A stretch of DNA of 64,000 nt, from assembly GCA_026182355.1 (NCBI GenBank), contig JAPFBL010000114.1, positions 865,501 through 929,500 of the forward strand, read 5' to 3'. Positions within the stretch are counted from its first letter, which is position 1; the number at the start of each line of letters is the position of its first letter. This DNA is from Hermatobates lingyangjiaoensis (lineage: Eukaryota > Arthropoda > Insecta > Hemiptera > Hermatobatidae). A program made the position numbers and the translations under genes. The notes below the pieces were generated by a model. That model saw only the letters and a list, made by a program, of their open reading frames with translations. It was not told the DNA's origin and ran no database searches. Below, in pieces: positions 34,036 to 45,071 of this stretch.

Positions 34036-34402
34036 TTAAGGTATACAACATTATTTAAAATATCCATGATTTTATTGAATGGTTTGGACTGCTTTAGATG
34101 AAGTATAAAGCCAATATGACACTAGAAATCATTCATGAATATGACAAGTTCAGTTGAATGCAAAATGAGCCATAGTTACTTAAGTGACGTCAGAAACTGC
34201 AACGTAGTGAAATGAACGAAATGGGGTACTCTTATACAGAATAACCTAGCAGTTCTTACAATAATGTTTAATTCTGATATTAGATGGTTTGAATTGAGTT
34301 AAAGGGAGTTTATAACTGTTTCCATGTGGCTGAACTAGGACTTGAAGGGTGCCATGAATCATGGCACGAAACAAGCTAATAAGTAAAGCTTTTTACCCTT
34401 CT
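34036..34402. other. unannotated stretch with a small palindrome
   Basis: GTGCCATGA-a-TCATGGCAC at 34349-34367 is a perfect 19-bp palindrome. Nothing else is seen. Confidence 0.5.
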
Positions 34403-34735
34403 GGGCCAGGTTAGATCAGTAGTTAACAATAGCCTCTAGAGCGGTAGTCCGGGGTTCGATCCCCACCTGGCCCTCGATTTATTCATATGGGAGGTGAATA
34501 AATCTGAGTACGTCGTCCCACGGAGAGGACGACAAGCCGTCGGTCCTGAGCCTGTACATTGTCAGGTACTTGTTAAAGATCCCTAATCGAAATGCACTTG
34601 AGTTAGGTAAAATTTAGGACTCCCAATGTAGAATCTGTAGAATCACCGATCAAACAAAAAGCCGGTAAACGTCTGACGTTATCACCCGCTAGAGGATGGG
34701 TTTGAACAATATAAAAAAAAAGCGCTTACTACATT
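34403..34735 (+). repeat. SINE-A, best copy, tRNA-derived
   Basis: The head 34403-34473 is tRNA-like. GGGCCAG (34403-34409) and CTGGCCC (34467-34473) form a perfect 7-bp acceptor stem. An A-box-like TTAGATCAGTAGTTAAC and a B box GGGGTTCGATCCCC are in the right places. The anticodon arm and the outer pairs of the T stem are poor, so it is not a functional tRNA. The body follows, with a gtcgtcccacggagaggac block (34508-34527), the core gtcggtcctgagcctgtaca and gatccctaatcgaaatgcac, ending at an A run near 34720. Transcription by RNA polymerase III from the internal promoter is expected for such elements. Confidence 0.8.
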
Positions 34736-35995
34736 GTGTACTATCGCTTTGTGGAATAAAATACACATCCTGTTTTTCACATGTTGCTTTTCTGAGGAAT
34801 TGCTTTTGATGATCTAAAGATTTTCAGTGCAGACTCAGAGTGTGATCGACTTCCTGGTAGTTAACTGGCGTCAGAACATTCCAATCCTATCAACGTTTTA
34901 ATTTACTTATACGATGTAATGAAGTTTGAGTTATATGTTAGAAAATGAAGTCATCGGTAGATTTTGAAATAATACCTAGCATATTAGCATTTATGAGCGT
35001 AAGATCTCCATATATGTTTACCTGTAGAGTTAGTGTTATGTAGCTGTAATATAGATTGTTTGTTTGTTTTTATCTTAGAAGCTTTCATTTCCTTGATCAT
35101 CTTTAGTAATTCATGCATATTGTTAGTAGCATGAGGTTAGTATGATTAATATTAGAAGTAGAATAAACTGTCTAATAAGAGGTAGTATACAAAGTATGAC
35201 GGTTTATTCTATTTCTAATATTAACTTTTAATTGAAATTAACACTTTAAAAGATGCATTAATGAGTAGCAGATGGAAAGAAAATCCATCGTTAATAGGGA
35301 ATAATGCTTTCCATGAAATGTTTGTTGTAAGCTATTATGGAAGATAGAGGTTTCTCTACAGCTCACCACAGAATGGTTTTTCATGAAGAATATTTCGTCA
35401 TGGACTGGATGTCGCTAATAAAAAAGGTTCTAGTATAGTTGTTTCTAATAGTGTTTTATTAGTTTCTAATCCAATCATGATGATGGAGTGGTTTGCAGTG
35501 ATATGCTTTTAACAAGTTTGTTTTACGACATAAAGTGCTGTTTTAAGATCCACATGTAGCCATTACTGTGCCACTATACAGCTATCACTAATCCTCTAAC
35601 TGTTAATGGCATTTCAGAAATAAAAGGATAATACAATTGTAAACAGAAAATAAATCCTCTAGCCATGAAGATAGTTCTCTTAAGATCATAAAGTGAATTT
35701 CATTTGTCATTAATGTTAGAACATCGTGCGTGACCCATAAAATCATTAGAAGAATTCTAAGAGCCTTGCCATTTTACAAGAATATCTGAAATCATTGTGT
35801 AAACTTAGCGGTAAATTGTAAAATAATAATTTAAATAGTTTAGTGACACTGCGACTGTTATATAAAGAAGTTTTCTTATTATAATAAAGTTGGAGAAAAA
35901 TAGCAGGAGGTGAATAAGAGATCGGTCGAAGGAGAGTGTAGTGTATTTATTGATAACTTCCTTTGAAAGGTTTCACTGTTAACATCAGGAAACGT
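34736..35995. other. AT-rich intergenic stretch
   Basis: An imperfect inverted pair, agtagaataaact at 35156 and agtttattctatttct-like sequence at 35200, spans about 60 bp. Nothing else is definable. Confidence 0.3.
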
Positions 35996-36260
35996 ATCGA
36001 TAACTCAATTGTATCGATAATAGATTCTGGCAAAGATCAATTGGGGCTTGGTTTGGAGGGGGTTAGAAAGTCGAAGCAATAAGCGGCTGTCACTAGCATT
36101 GGGATCGATACCCAAGGCAATCGGAAGGGTTCAGATTCCAGTTCCGATCTTGGCCAGTCGACTCAATACACTGTGGTCCTTAAATAATCGGTCGTATCAA
36201 CTAATTCACCTACCCTTAGGGTCACCCTGAATGTCCTTCTCTAATAAAGCCCTTTCCCCA
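35996..36260 (+). other. balanced-composition block, possibly another SINE
   Basis: Contains gggatcgatacccaaggcaa and agggttcagattccagttcc, which resemble RNA polymerase III B-box sequences. It lacks the SINE-A body. A 60-codon open frame at 36048-36230 has no domain. Identity is unresolved. Confidence 0.2.
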
Positions 36261-36539
36261 GAACTCCCACTTCCTTTTTTACCCTTTCTTCCAATACAAT
36301 TAAAACATACTAACTTGATTCAAATAACCTATTCAACGTTTCTAAGATAAAAACTTTAGTTTCTTAAATACTGGCCCTACAGTTAATCTACACAAAAACA
36401 AGTCTACAAGTATACGAATTGGACTTTACCCTCATGTATGCCATTGTAAAACCACTTATTCTCCACTCTCCCCCATGAAAATAAAGTGTCATTACATCAA
36501 GCAATATTGATGTTGAACTAAAAGGTTGAACATTTTGAA

Positions 36540-36790
36540 TAACAATATATATTTATATTATACATATAACAACATTTCACAATAAACACGTGAAGTAACA
36601 ATCAACGTTCAAACCACAATAAAAACGAGAAAAAAGGCTAAGATCTTTCAACCGTAACAGCCGTTCTTACTCAGAGTCAAATCCCAACTTCGTCAAAGTT
36701 GAGATTTGACTGTGACGAAGTCCGCTTGCTACGGTTGAAATGTCTTAGTTTTTTTTTCTCAATTCTTATTGTGGTTTCAACGTAGATTAT
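36540..36790. repeat. FB-A fold-back unit, diverged
   Basis: Arms of about 85 bp (36604-36688 and 36696-36782) are diverged inverted copies of FB-A around a short centre. The minus-side tail (acaataaacacgtgaagtaa) extends left to a TA-rich tract at about 36545-36565. It is an older copy than those near 29 kb. Confidence 0.75.
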
Positions 36791-37239
36791 ACACCTACAT
36801 ATTGCATATTATATACATGTATATGAATTGTTGAAAGAAATTTCTAGACAAGTTGGGGCTACGTCAATGCAGAATTAATTACCATAACCTGAAAAGACAA
36901 GTTACAATAATGGAATGGATATGCATTATTACCTTGGTGTGTTTGTTTTGCTGAAATACTATTACATTGTTTAGTTCTAGTTTGATGTCTACTACAGTGC
37001 TACTCTTGATGATATTTTTACAAACATTCTGATAACTCAAGAAAATTAAGAAAAATACTATATAACTATTAATGATTAAATTATGTAGTTCACTTAGGTT
37101 ATCAGTATACGTTTTTTTATTGGATACATTTTTGTATTCTGAAAAAATAGGCATATCTTTAATTTAGATACCACTAAGAATCAAGGTTATGAACACAATG
37201 AATATAAAAGGTTCAAAAATAAATGTTTCATATGCAGAA
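36791..37239. other. AT-rich stretch
   Basis: An open frame of 91 codons on the minus strand (36879-37154) is AT-rich and featureless. Nothing else. Confidence 0.3.
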
Positions 37240-37380
37240 AAGAAATCAATACAGGGCTGTATTGATGTAGCCCTGGAGATGTCTAGAAATATAAACGAAA
37301 CGTTGGCTTAAGGTTATTTTTGACCAAAGGTCGATAAAGAAAATAGTGTAGTGTATGTATATGACATAATGTAGTGTAGT
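37240..37380 (+). repeat. FB-H solo copy
   Basis: Matches the right arm at 25574-25682: tattgatgtagccctg, then GGAGA, T, GT-loop-AC, GAAAC, GTT, GGCTTAAGG. AGCC before the core pairs with GGCT after it. The tail aaagaaaatagtgta matches the FB-H outer end. Confidence 0.65.
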
Positions 37381-37399
37381 ATATATGCGTGCAGGAAAG

Positions 37400-37645
37400 G
37401 AAAGAGAAAAAAGTGTATCTGTAGGAAGGGGTGTTGAATCGGCGGGTGCTTCTGGGTATCATCCTCAAATGATTAACATATCGAGTTGTCTCTCGAGACC
37501 CATCTGGCGTCCACCATCTGTTCCTGACCGCCACACACTTGAGCCATCCCTGGGGGAAAGCCCAACTGCGAAAGCATCTCTCGTCAAGGCGGTCTGGTCT
37601 TTGCCATAACAACACCAGCTTGCCGCGAATGTCGCCCAATTATTT
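37400..37645. other. GC-richer island
   Basis: Balanced composition with CpGs and no repeat similarity noticed. Open frames on both strands (37283-37639 minus, 37385-37609 plus) overlap each other almost completely and lack domains, so neither is called as a gene. Candidate conserved element. Confidence 0.25.
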
Positions 37646-38610
37646 AAATTAGCCAATCCTTATCTCTTGACCTATGATGTACTTCTTGTTTAATTGAAAA
37701 AAAAAATGTAACAGGAAAAAATAAATCTTCAACTTTGTGGCACATCTCATAATAACTGTTTTCACTTTTTGTTATAAAGATTGCATGATGGAAAATGGTA
37801 TGTCGTAACTATGCAAATTGATGTATACATATTAACCTACTATGCTTTCGCTTTCAACTTATGACCTTGGAAGGTAACCGTATATGATCTACCTCATATA
37901 AGTATTTTGGACCGTCGTGTGTACATCGATTTTCATTCCATCCATTCATTTAAAACCCTGTTGTATCATAGTCAAAGCCACAAGATATTCACAAATCTGA
38001 CTGAGATCTTTCCATCAGGTATCTAGTCCACATTAAGGTAACAGTTTTTCCATTAGTAAGTCTTTCTGTTGACCATTGATTCTGTGTTTGAAAAGAAAAG
38101 TGTAATAAACATCAAAATAATAAAGCAAGATCATTAGAAACTAAATGGAATTTAGTTTCCGCAACGTACATTGATGTTCCATGCGTGGTTGTCATAAGTG
38201 TTTTCTTAATATTAAGAGGATTAATTAAAATTTATTGATTGAAGTTAACAAAAAATGTATAGAAATGGGCAGAATATATGTCATCAAATATATCAAGAAA
38301 ATATTCTTTTTTATTCGGATAAAAGTCGTCTCTATAGTTCGCGTTCTGACTATTGGAAAATGACTATTGAGCATCGGTATATGATTTCTTCCTGGCAGGA
38401 GAGGACACCTTCAGTGACTATGTTCAGACATAGAACAAAACGTTCCATTTAGTATTAGAATTACTCCATGTGTTTTGAGTGTATGCCACTTCAGTTTCTT
38501 CTCTGAGTTTTAAGTAAGAAGCATATTTTTTACTGTGAATTGAAGAAACTCAATTATTATCTAAATGGGTGTGCGTTGACTCTTTCTTTTCTATAAGAAG
38601 AGTCTCAAAG
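37646..38610. other. AT-rich intergenic stretch
   Basis: Nothing definable. Confidence 0.35.
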
Positions 38611-38890
38611 CAGTTGGTCAAAGCAAAATTGACAGAGGCGGGGTGAGACCTCTGACTGCCAGTACTTGTGGCGGGAAACAGTTTTTGCTAAGGTTATTAT
38701 TTTGGCGGATAGCATGAAGGGAAAAGGCAATGAAGAGCGGCCTATCACGTAGAGACAACCCCCTCCATAATGCTGGGAAATTACCTCGACCGCCGCAGTC
38801 GAGAGCGATGACCCTTGCCTGAACAGAGTCTCTGTCTGGACACATCAGCATGCAATAGATTCGAGATCTTGAAACAAACTTCAAAAACCA
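38611..38890. other. GC-richer island
   Basis: Balanced, CpG-containing block. An 88-codon minus-strand open frame (38618-38884) has no recognisable domain. Candidate conserved non-coding element or unseen exon; neither can be supported further. Confidence 0.25.
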
Positions 38891-39176
38891 TAGCAGACTT
38901 ATAATCCTATACTAATACACATTTCAACAAATAACACCACCATTATTCGTGTTTGCTGGTTAACAGTTTATTGATATCGAAAGGTACAATTAGGTTAAAA
39001 GATTAGTGGATTGTTAATTACTTCTTTGACATGTCTATCACCATTGTTCACGTGTAACCCGTCAGTTAAGTAAGGTTAATTTATATAAGACTACGTACCC
39101 ATGTAGAAAGTAGGCGATACAGACCATCCCAAGATAAATCAATGTCAAACCTCTGCAAGAAATAAAAAAAAAATAC
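38891..39176. other. AT-rich stretch
   Basis: Nothing definable. Confidence 0.35.
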
Positions 39177-39335
39177 TTCGTCAGAGTGAAAAGTGAATCA
39201 ATCAGGTTCAGTTTTGGCTCTGATGAAGATCGCCTGTTACGGTTGAAAGATCTTCGTATTTTTTTCTCATTTCTTACCGTGATTTTGAAGTTGATTTTTA
39301 TTTCACATGTTTATTGTGAAACCTTATTACCAGTA
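39177..39335 (+). repeat. FB-A copy with short left arm
   Basis: The core CTGATGA (39230-39236), A, GATCG-loop-CGGTT, GAAAG, ATCTT matches FB-A, followed by the tail (gtgattttgaagttgatttt, tttcacatgtttattgtgaa). A stub of the inverted left arm (cttcgtcagagtgaaaa) remains at 39177. Confidence 0.65.
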
Positions 39336-39494
39336 TATATACATGTGATGGTTGTACACTCACTGAATATATATAAAATTGAAAATATACTTATATCTAC
39401 TCTTAATTTCAAATTCTATATATATTATCGATATCAATACATACATGTTCATTAACTGGATTAATATGTATTTATTAATAAGTTACTGTGAACA

Positions 39495-39700
39495 AGATTA
39501 TGCAGTAAGCAAGTGAAGTAAAAATTTCACAGTCAAGACGTCTAAACCACAATAAGAGAATACAAAATATGACATGGATAGTTCATCCAAAACAAGCAAG
39601 TGGTCTTAGTCAGAGTATCACTCATACTAGAGTATTGTCACTCTCTTACTATAGTTCAGTACGAGTGAGACTTTATCTAAGTCCTCGTCAGTGGAGCAGG
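39495..39700. repeat. FB-A related, worn inverted copy
   Basis: The minus-side tail (aaaatttcacagtcaagacg, aaaccacaataagaga) and a gtggtcttagtcagagt core remnant are recognisable. The right side (actttatctaagtcctcgtc) is poorly preserved. Confidence 0.45.
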
Positions 39701-40055
39701 ACTCAGTCACTCCTACAGTCCAGCTGAACCAAACTTCCATTAAAATAAAAAAAAATCAAAATATATATAGTCGAGATAAGAGAACTTTGAAATATATATT
39801 TGTTGTTGTGTGTTGTGTGCTAAACTTCGTCACGTGTTTTCCTATTGATCGGAGTTTGTTTTATCAAGAAAATGCAATCAAGACATATTTGTTTCTTAAG
39901 AGTATCAGAAGTATCACTTTTTTATATACTTCTATTATTTGATAAGTTGTTTTTTTAATACATTTCTTTGCTTAATGATTTGATTAGTTTATTTGTTTAG
40001 TTATTAGTTCATCAGGTTTTCCGATATTGAATCTTGGAGTTTTAGAAAAAATTGA
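39701..40055. other. AT-rich stretch
   Basis: Nothing definable. Confidence 0.35.
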
Positions 40056-40445
40056 ATAGAAGAAGTTACGTGAGTGATGTTTTGTGACGAGGAGAGGGTG
40101 TGCTTGAGGAGAGGGGGTAGTGAAGCTAATCAGGGTGCAAGAGAGGGTGGCCTCCCTTAGGACAAATTAAATTTAACTTGGCCCTTTGATTAAACCTTGC
40201 ATTGCTCCTATTTAACTAACCTTGTTAGAAGGAGCTGTCTTAAGTAAATGGATCATAAGACCTTGGTCCGGCAGTAGCTGCCTCTCCCTCCCTTCCACTT
40301 CTCATTAATTAAGCGGTGAAAATCATTTTTCAATTGTTAATTCCGCTTCACTTCCAGTTAAAAGTTGTTATTTCATCTCAGGCTTCCTAAACGTCTGTCG
40401 CTCTACGGAAACAGTTGCATCGTAAGGCACGTTGCATTCTCAATG
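40056..40445. promoter_or_regulatory. candidate conserved non-coding element
   Basis: Nearly 400 bp of complex, balanced sequence. It contains CCTTTGATT (about 40182-40190, TCF/LEF-type), cattaattaagcgg near 40303 (homeodomain-type) and gttaattccgcttc near 40338. There is no open frame or repeat similarity. It is among the stronger regulatory candidates because several distinct motif types lie in one non-repetitive block, but single motifs are weak evidence. Confidence 0.3.
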
Positions 40446-40664
40446 CTTTCTAGTTTTAGATTCAAACTTCGAAGTAATATACTATTATTAGTTTAGTAAA
40501 ATTATAAACATTTAGCTCCTAAATTATCTTCTTCTCCTGACTGGTGACTGAAGAACCCTACATATCCAGACCAATTTAGTTCACTCTGTAAGATGTACAA
40601 GTTCAGAAAACGGTCTGATTAAAAAGAGATTGTACGAGGTAAGACGAGTTAATCTTAGAAAGGT
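40446..40664. other. unannotated stretch
   Basis: Nothing definable. Confidence 0.35.
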
Positions 40665-41010
40665 TTTGCTTATTGTAGTGAGGGAGGCAACGTGCTTGCT
40701 GTGAGTAGTGAAGATTGCAGGATCGAATCACGTTTAAAACCCTAGACATTTCATATGAAAGATGGAAAACCTTGTACTCGCCGGCTCTCGGGCTGTCGAT
40801 CTCGAGTCTGCACGATTACAGGTGCTCCTTGAAAATGTCTTGTCTAATAAAGTTAAGCAAGTTAAAATGTGGTTCTGTGACGCGACATGAAGGTTGTAAT
40901 GTGACTCGGCCCGAGCTTGAATGGTTACCAAATAACAAATGACTTTCCGCCCCCTCGGGAAAGAACTGAAAGTGAAACCTTAGACGTGTGCTTCTTCGAA
41001 ACAAAGGAAC
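40665..41010 (+). repeat. SINE-A copy, diverged, with head
   Basis: Head remnant with a B-box-like aggatcgaatcacg near 40721, then the core cgggctgtcgatctcgagtc, the body gtgctccttgaaaatg, and a tail type 1 region with accaaataacaaatgac. It ends near aacaaaggaacat. Confidence 0.6.
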
Positions 41011-41575
41011 ATATATCGACTAGGGGAGCTCAGTAATATGAAACTCTCAAACCGTAATTTGCTGTTATTCTCAAATCTCAAGTACATTCTTCGCATTAAA
41101 TGCCATCAGAAATAGATATTATAAATAAAATTGTATTCCCCTAAACAAAAAATTGAATTCAACCCTTTAAACCAATTGCTCGTTAAATTCACTTTATCAG
41201 CGAAGTTGGAATTTATTACTTTTATTTCTACACATGTTATGATATCTACTTGCGTATTGATCGTTATGATTTTCTGGATAAGTATTTTGTTTAAACTCTG
41301 TTTTCAAAAATTTAATTTTTTTACCAAACTACATAACTACATGTTCAGAACGAGTTGTTTTTTATGTAAGAACTTGTACGTAGAGACTTTTTTAATTCTC
41401 GCAAGCCCGTATATACCATATAGAAACTGAGGTCACAACTTTTGAATCACTTAGGTTATTACTAAATGATAGTATTTTGAGATAGCCTGTTTTTATACGG
41501 AGATGTTAGTTTCAATGGTTCTCAAAAAATAATGTTTTCAAAACTTAGATATTTTAGGTATTTTGTGGTGTCTTG
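41011..41575. other. AT-rich stretch
   Basis: A 99-codon open frame (41131-41430) is AT-rich and hydrophobic with no recognised domain, and is not called. Confidence 0.3.
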
Positions 41576-41960
41576 ACGTGAATGGCCGTCTTTTTTTATT
41601 TGTGCCGTCATGATGACGGCTTTAGTCCTTTTTGTCAGCAGGATGCGGCTTTGGGTGGGGGGGGGGGGGGGGTGCAATAGTAAATTCTAAATTGAAGTCT
41701 CTAAATGGGAAAGGTTTTGTTGCTCAGAGGAAGTGGGTGGGAGAGTTTTTGTGCAAGGTCCTTGGGGTGTAGGAATGTTTCAAGATAAGGGCTAATCGGA
41801 TCAGTTGGAGACTGTTGCCCTTTGATTCCTCCTGCCACACCCTTTCTGTCCTACACCCAGGCACGCCCCCCCCCCTCCTCATTCCTCTCATCCTGCTCCT
41901 TCAAAGCCCGTCTTACTCTTAAATACTAACGACTCCATCTCTATTTAACCATCAGATTAT
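41576..41960. promoter_or_regulatory. candidate regulatory island with poly-G and poly-C runs
   Basis: Sixteen G at 41657-41672 and ten C at 41866-41875 flank a balanced block that holds CCTTTGATT near 41819 (TCF/LEF-type) and ctaatcgga near 41791. A dyad atgacggc/gccgtcat is present at about 41605-41622. No coding frame. Confidence 0.28.
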
Positions 41961-43395
41961 TCCCTTTGCCTACTAGCTTCGTCTCTTTACTTAATTCCTA
42001 GTTTAAACTCAAAGAAGTAACCACTTCTATTTTGGTAGGTAGTGGTTTAAAGGTCGCCATCTTCCTTGAACCGCAACCCCTGAAGAAGTGACTGTGTTGT
42101 AGTTTACACCCTGCCATTTACGTTAAAAATAAATTAACAGTTTATTTACATTGGTTTTCGAAAAGTGGTTCAAAAACAATAATTAATGTATTAATTAGTT
42201 ATGAAAATGACATATCCCTTAAATTAAATAAAATTAGTAATTAAAGACGTAAAAAAACGACCAAAAAAGTACTGATTATTTCATTATAGTCTCATAGGTT
42301 AACTTTAAGAACTTAAAGAACTCAGTACTAGGGAATAATTATAAAAAAAAGGGACTTTAGTATCTTCAATTTGAGATTGCTCTACAATATCCTTAAAATT
42401 AATTAAAGGTTCACTAGTCATTTACATCCAGCAAAAACATTTACAAACAAACTGAACATCTTAAATGTTCAACTTGGTGAACATTTTTCAATAAATTAAC
42501 CTTATTAGTTTTTTTAATTGTTTTGATAGATTTTGTAGTTTTGAAAAGATTTTTTTTTAAAATTCAATTATTTTTAAAGTTTCTCCATAAAGAACACTTC
42601 AAGTAATATATGAATAAAATATAGTCAAATATTCGTTCATTCCTTAAATATGGGATAATTGTGATAATGTTCAAGAACCTGTTTTCTACCGATACCAGAT
42701 CTTATATGTGAGGTAAGGTATTTTACTTTATATCGAATTATATCCAGGCTAAAAAGTGAAAAAACCTACAGTAGCATGAAATAATGAAATGAAAAAAAAA
42801 TGTTACTTTAGAAGTATATTATATTAGCATATTTTTAAGCGCAGAATAGAATTTTACGATTAGAATTGGCCAGTCCCATAAAGGCGCTAGATTTAACGTG
42901 ACATCGACCAAGAAACCAATTTTCACTAAATAATATAAAATTACACAAACAAATAGAGGAAACTAACATTCTTAATTTACATAATTCACTTCAAAAATTA
43001 CCATTTAAATTAGGGAAGTCATTACTTCAGTTAAGGTATGACTGATTCTTTTACGATTAGCATTTCCAACGCTTTTCGTCTTTGCTCATCTTGCTCCTGA
43101 GTTATAATTCTTACTTCATTAAAATAACAATTATAGCACCCATTAATATTATGTGCTGCCTATGCGTGCCATTAATCTATTTTCTTTAGAGTGATTGTCT
43201 GAATTGTGTGCGTAAAGGTCATAATTGCAGTAGTTCGACCATAACTCTTTTAATGACAACTGCTTTTATAGCAAGATCATTGGTAATTCAAATTGTTTTT
43301 ATATATAACTGCATCGGATTTTAAATATATGGCTTTAAATATAAGATTTGGAATAGACAAACATGTGTCTACCTTGAAATTGTAATGTGTGGGTC
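41961..43395. other. AT-rich intergenic stretch
   Basis: Nothing definable. Short A or T runs only. Confidence 0.35.
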
Positions 43396-43575
43396 AAGAT
43401 CACACCACAATATGATGTGGGAAAACAAGACTAAGATCTAGGGTTTTTGACACTGACGAAGACCGCTTGTTAAAGTTGGAAGAACGTATTCTTGTTTTCC
43501 CATTTCATATTGTGGTTTGATCATTGATTGGTGTTTCACGAGTTTATGTGAAATCTATATATATTATATATATTG
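43396..43575. repeat. FB-A fold-back unit with shortened left arm
   Basis: The left arm is only about 35 bp (ccacaatatgatgtgggaaa...). The right arm has the core CTGACGA, A, GACCG-loop with a worn 3' strand, and then the full tail to (TA)n at about 43555. Left-arm loss leaves the right arm complete, as in the solo copies. Confidence 0.75.
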
Positions 43576-43599
43576 ATAAAAGTATCGACCGTGGAATAG

Positions 43600-43910
43600 A
43601 AACAAAACTAAAGTTTATCGGAACTCTGTCAGTTCTTCAGGTTCAAATTAACCTCTCATTGCCAACATTTCGGTCCTTATTTAAAACCTTTTTCATAGGC
43701 AGAAATATGAATTTTGAAACAGAAAAACTAAGTATTACATTAAAAATTATTTTACAAACAAAAATAATGTATGGATTTCAACAACTGTAGTCTGACTGCA
43801 GTTAATCTGATTGTAATCAGATTGTTCACTGTAATTAATCTGAACAGACTACAGTTGTTAAAATCTATATATTATTTTTCTTTGTAAAATAATTTTACCC
43901 AAAAATTATT
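43600..43910. repeat. FB-F copy joined to an inverted repeat
   Basis: FB-F (43605-43760) is shared with 49919-50045. On the minus strand its core reads ATGAAAA, A, GG..CC, GAAATGTT, GGCA. Its outer part is half of an inverted repeat with arms of about 80 bp (about 43741-43822 and 43825-43905). The centre contains aatctgattgtaatcagatt, itself a palindrome. Confidence 0.65.
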
Positions 43911-43921
43911 TGGTAAATAAT

Positions 43922-44105
43922 AGGGACCCAACCGTCTCTGGACCAGTGCGCTTGGTTTCCCTCTCTTATCTCCCCTGAAGACGGTTCAAACCGAAAATTA
44001 GAGACTGTAAGTGTGTTCTTTTGATTTATCTATGTTTCTTTGTCTACATTGAACTATATTTGTCTGTTTTGGATCGTATTTCCAACGAAAAAGTGTTATA
44101 TATAT
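43922..44105 (+). repeat. FB-B solo copy
   Basis: Closely matches the right arm at 27988-28122 and extends the tail (gaactatatttgtctgtttt, ggatcgtatttccaacga) to (TA)n at 44098. It begins near the palindrome centre of the paired form. Core at 43975-44004. Confidence 0.85.
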
Positions 44106-44109
44106 ATAT

Positions 44110-45039
44110 GTATATATATATATATTTACAAAAGTGGGTTATGTCCTAGTGAAGTTGTGATTGTTTGACTAATGGATAAGTTTACTCTAAGTTTAGCCCT
44201 GAAGTATCGACTGTACAAAAGCTGAAACGTCGCCTAGGTAAGGAGTTTATCTTGTTTAATATTTGGAAACTAGCCCTCACTTAAGTCGAAACTGTCTGAT
44301 ATATTTTGATTTATGTAGTTGGTGATGTATTTATATATCTATATATATATATGTGAATTAAAATATCGTTGTATCAAAGCTTAATTGTGCCAACAGGGGA
44401 GAGGTTCAGTCTCTGATTAACATCTCAGAAACAGAAAATAAAACATGTTGCAAATCATTTAATCGACTTTTGGACACAGCCAAATCGCATATTGAAACGT
44501 CGGGAAAAGATTTAGAATAAGGTAAACGAGTAGAAAATGTTTAATCTGACAATTGAATTTCCACGTTTTTGATCCGTACGTAATTTTAATTGATTATATT
44601 TACTGTTAATAATAGTGTTTGATATAAAATCGGAAAGATCATTTAAACTGGTCAAATATCAAGTTCAAAGTGAAAGAAGATACACAACACACAGAAGTAA
44701 AAGAAGAACGATCACTATTAAGTAGCAATTTTTCTGAAAATTCCAACAAGATTTGCACCTCATGAAGATCGATTTTGCACGAAAGAGTTTAGTTAGTAGG
44801 CATTGACCTTACTTGACCTGTAATTTCATTTTGTATATGACATTCGAATATAATATATATGTTATATATATAACAAAAGTGTTCGTTATTATCTATGTGA
44901 GTTGTAGATTGTTTTGATAAATGTATTATAGTCTTACTCTAATTTTAGCCTGAAGATGATGTACAAATACATCGAAACGTCGGCCTAGAAAGGAGTTTAT
45001 TTTCTTTTATTTGACCTAGCCCTCCATAACGAAACAGTG

Positions 45040-45071
<32 letters not shown>

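Noticed and set aside
34403..34473. Functional tRNA gene
   Set aside because: The acceptor stem is perfect and a B box is present, but the anticodon arm and the outer T-stem pairs are poor, and a SINE body follows directly. It is the head of a SINE.
37283..37639. 118-codon minus-strand open frame overlapping a plus-strand frame
   Set aside because: Overlapping frames on both strands in a GC-richer island are expected by chance, and neither shows a domain or splice context I can support.
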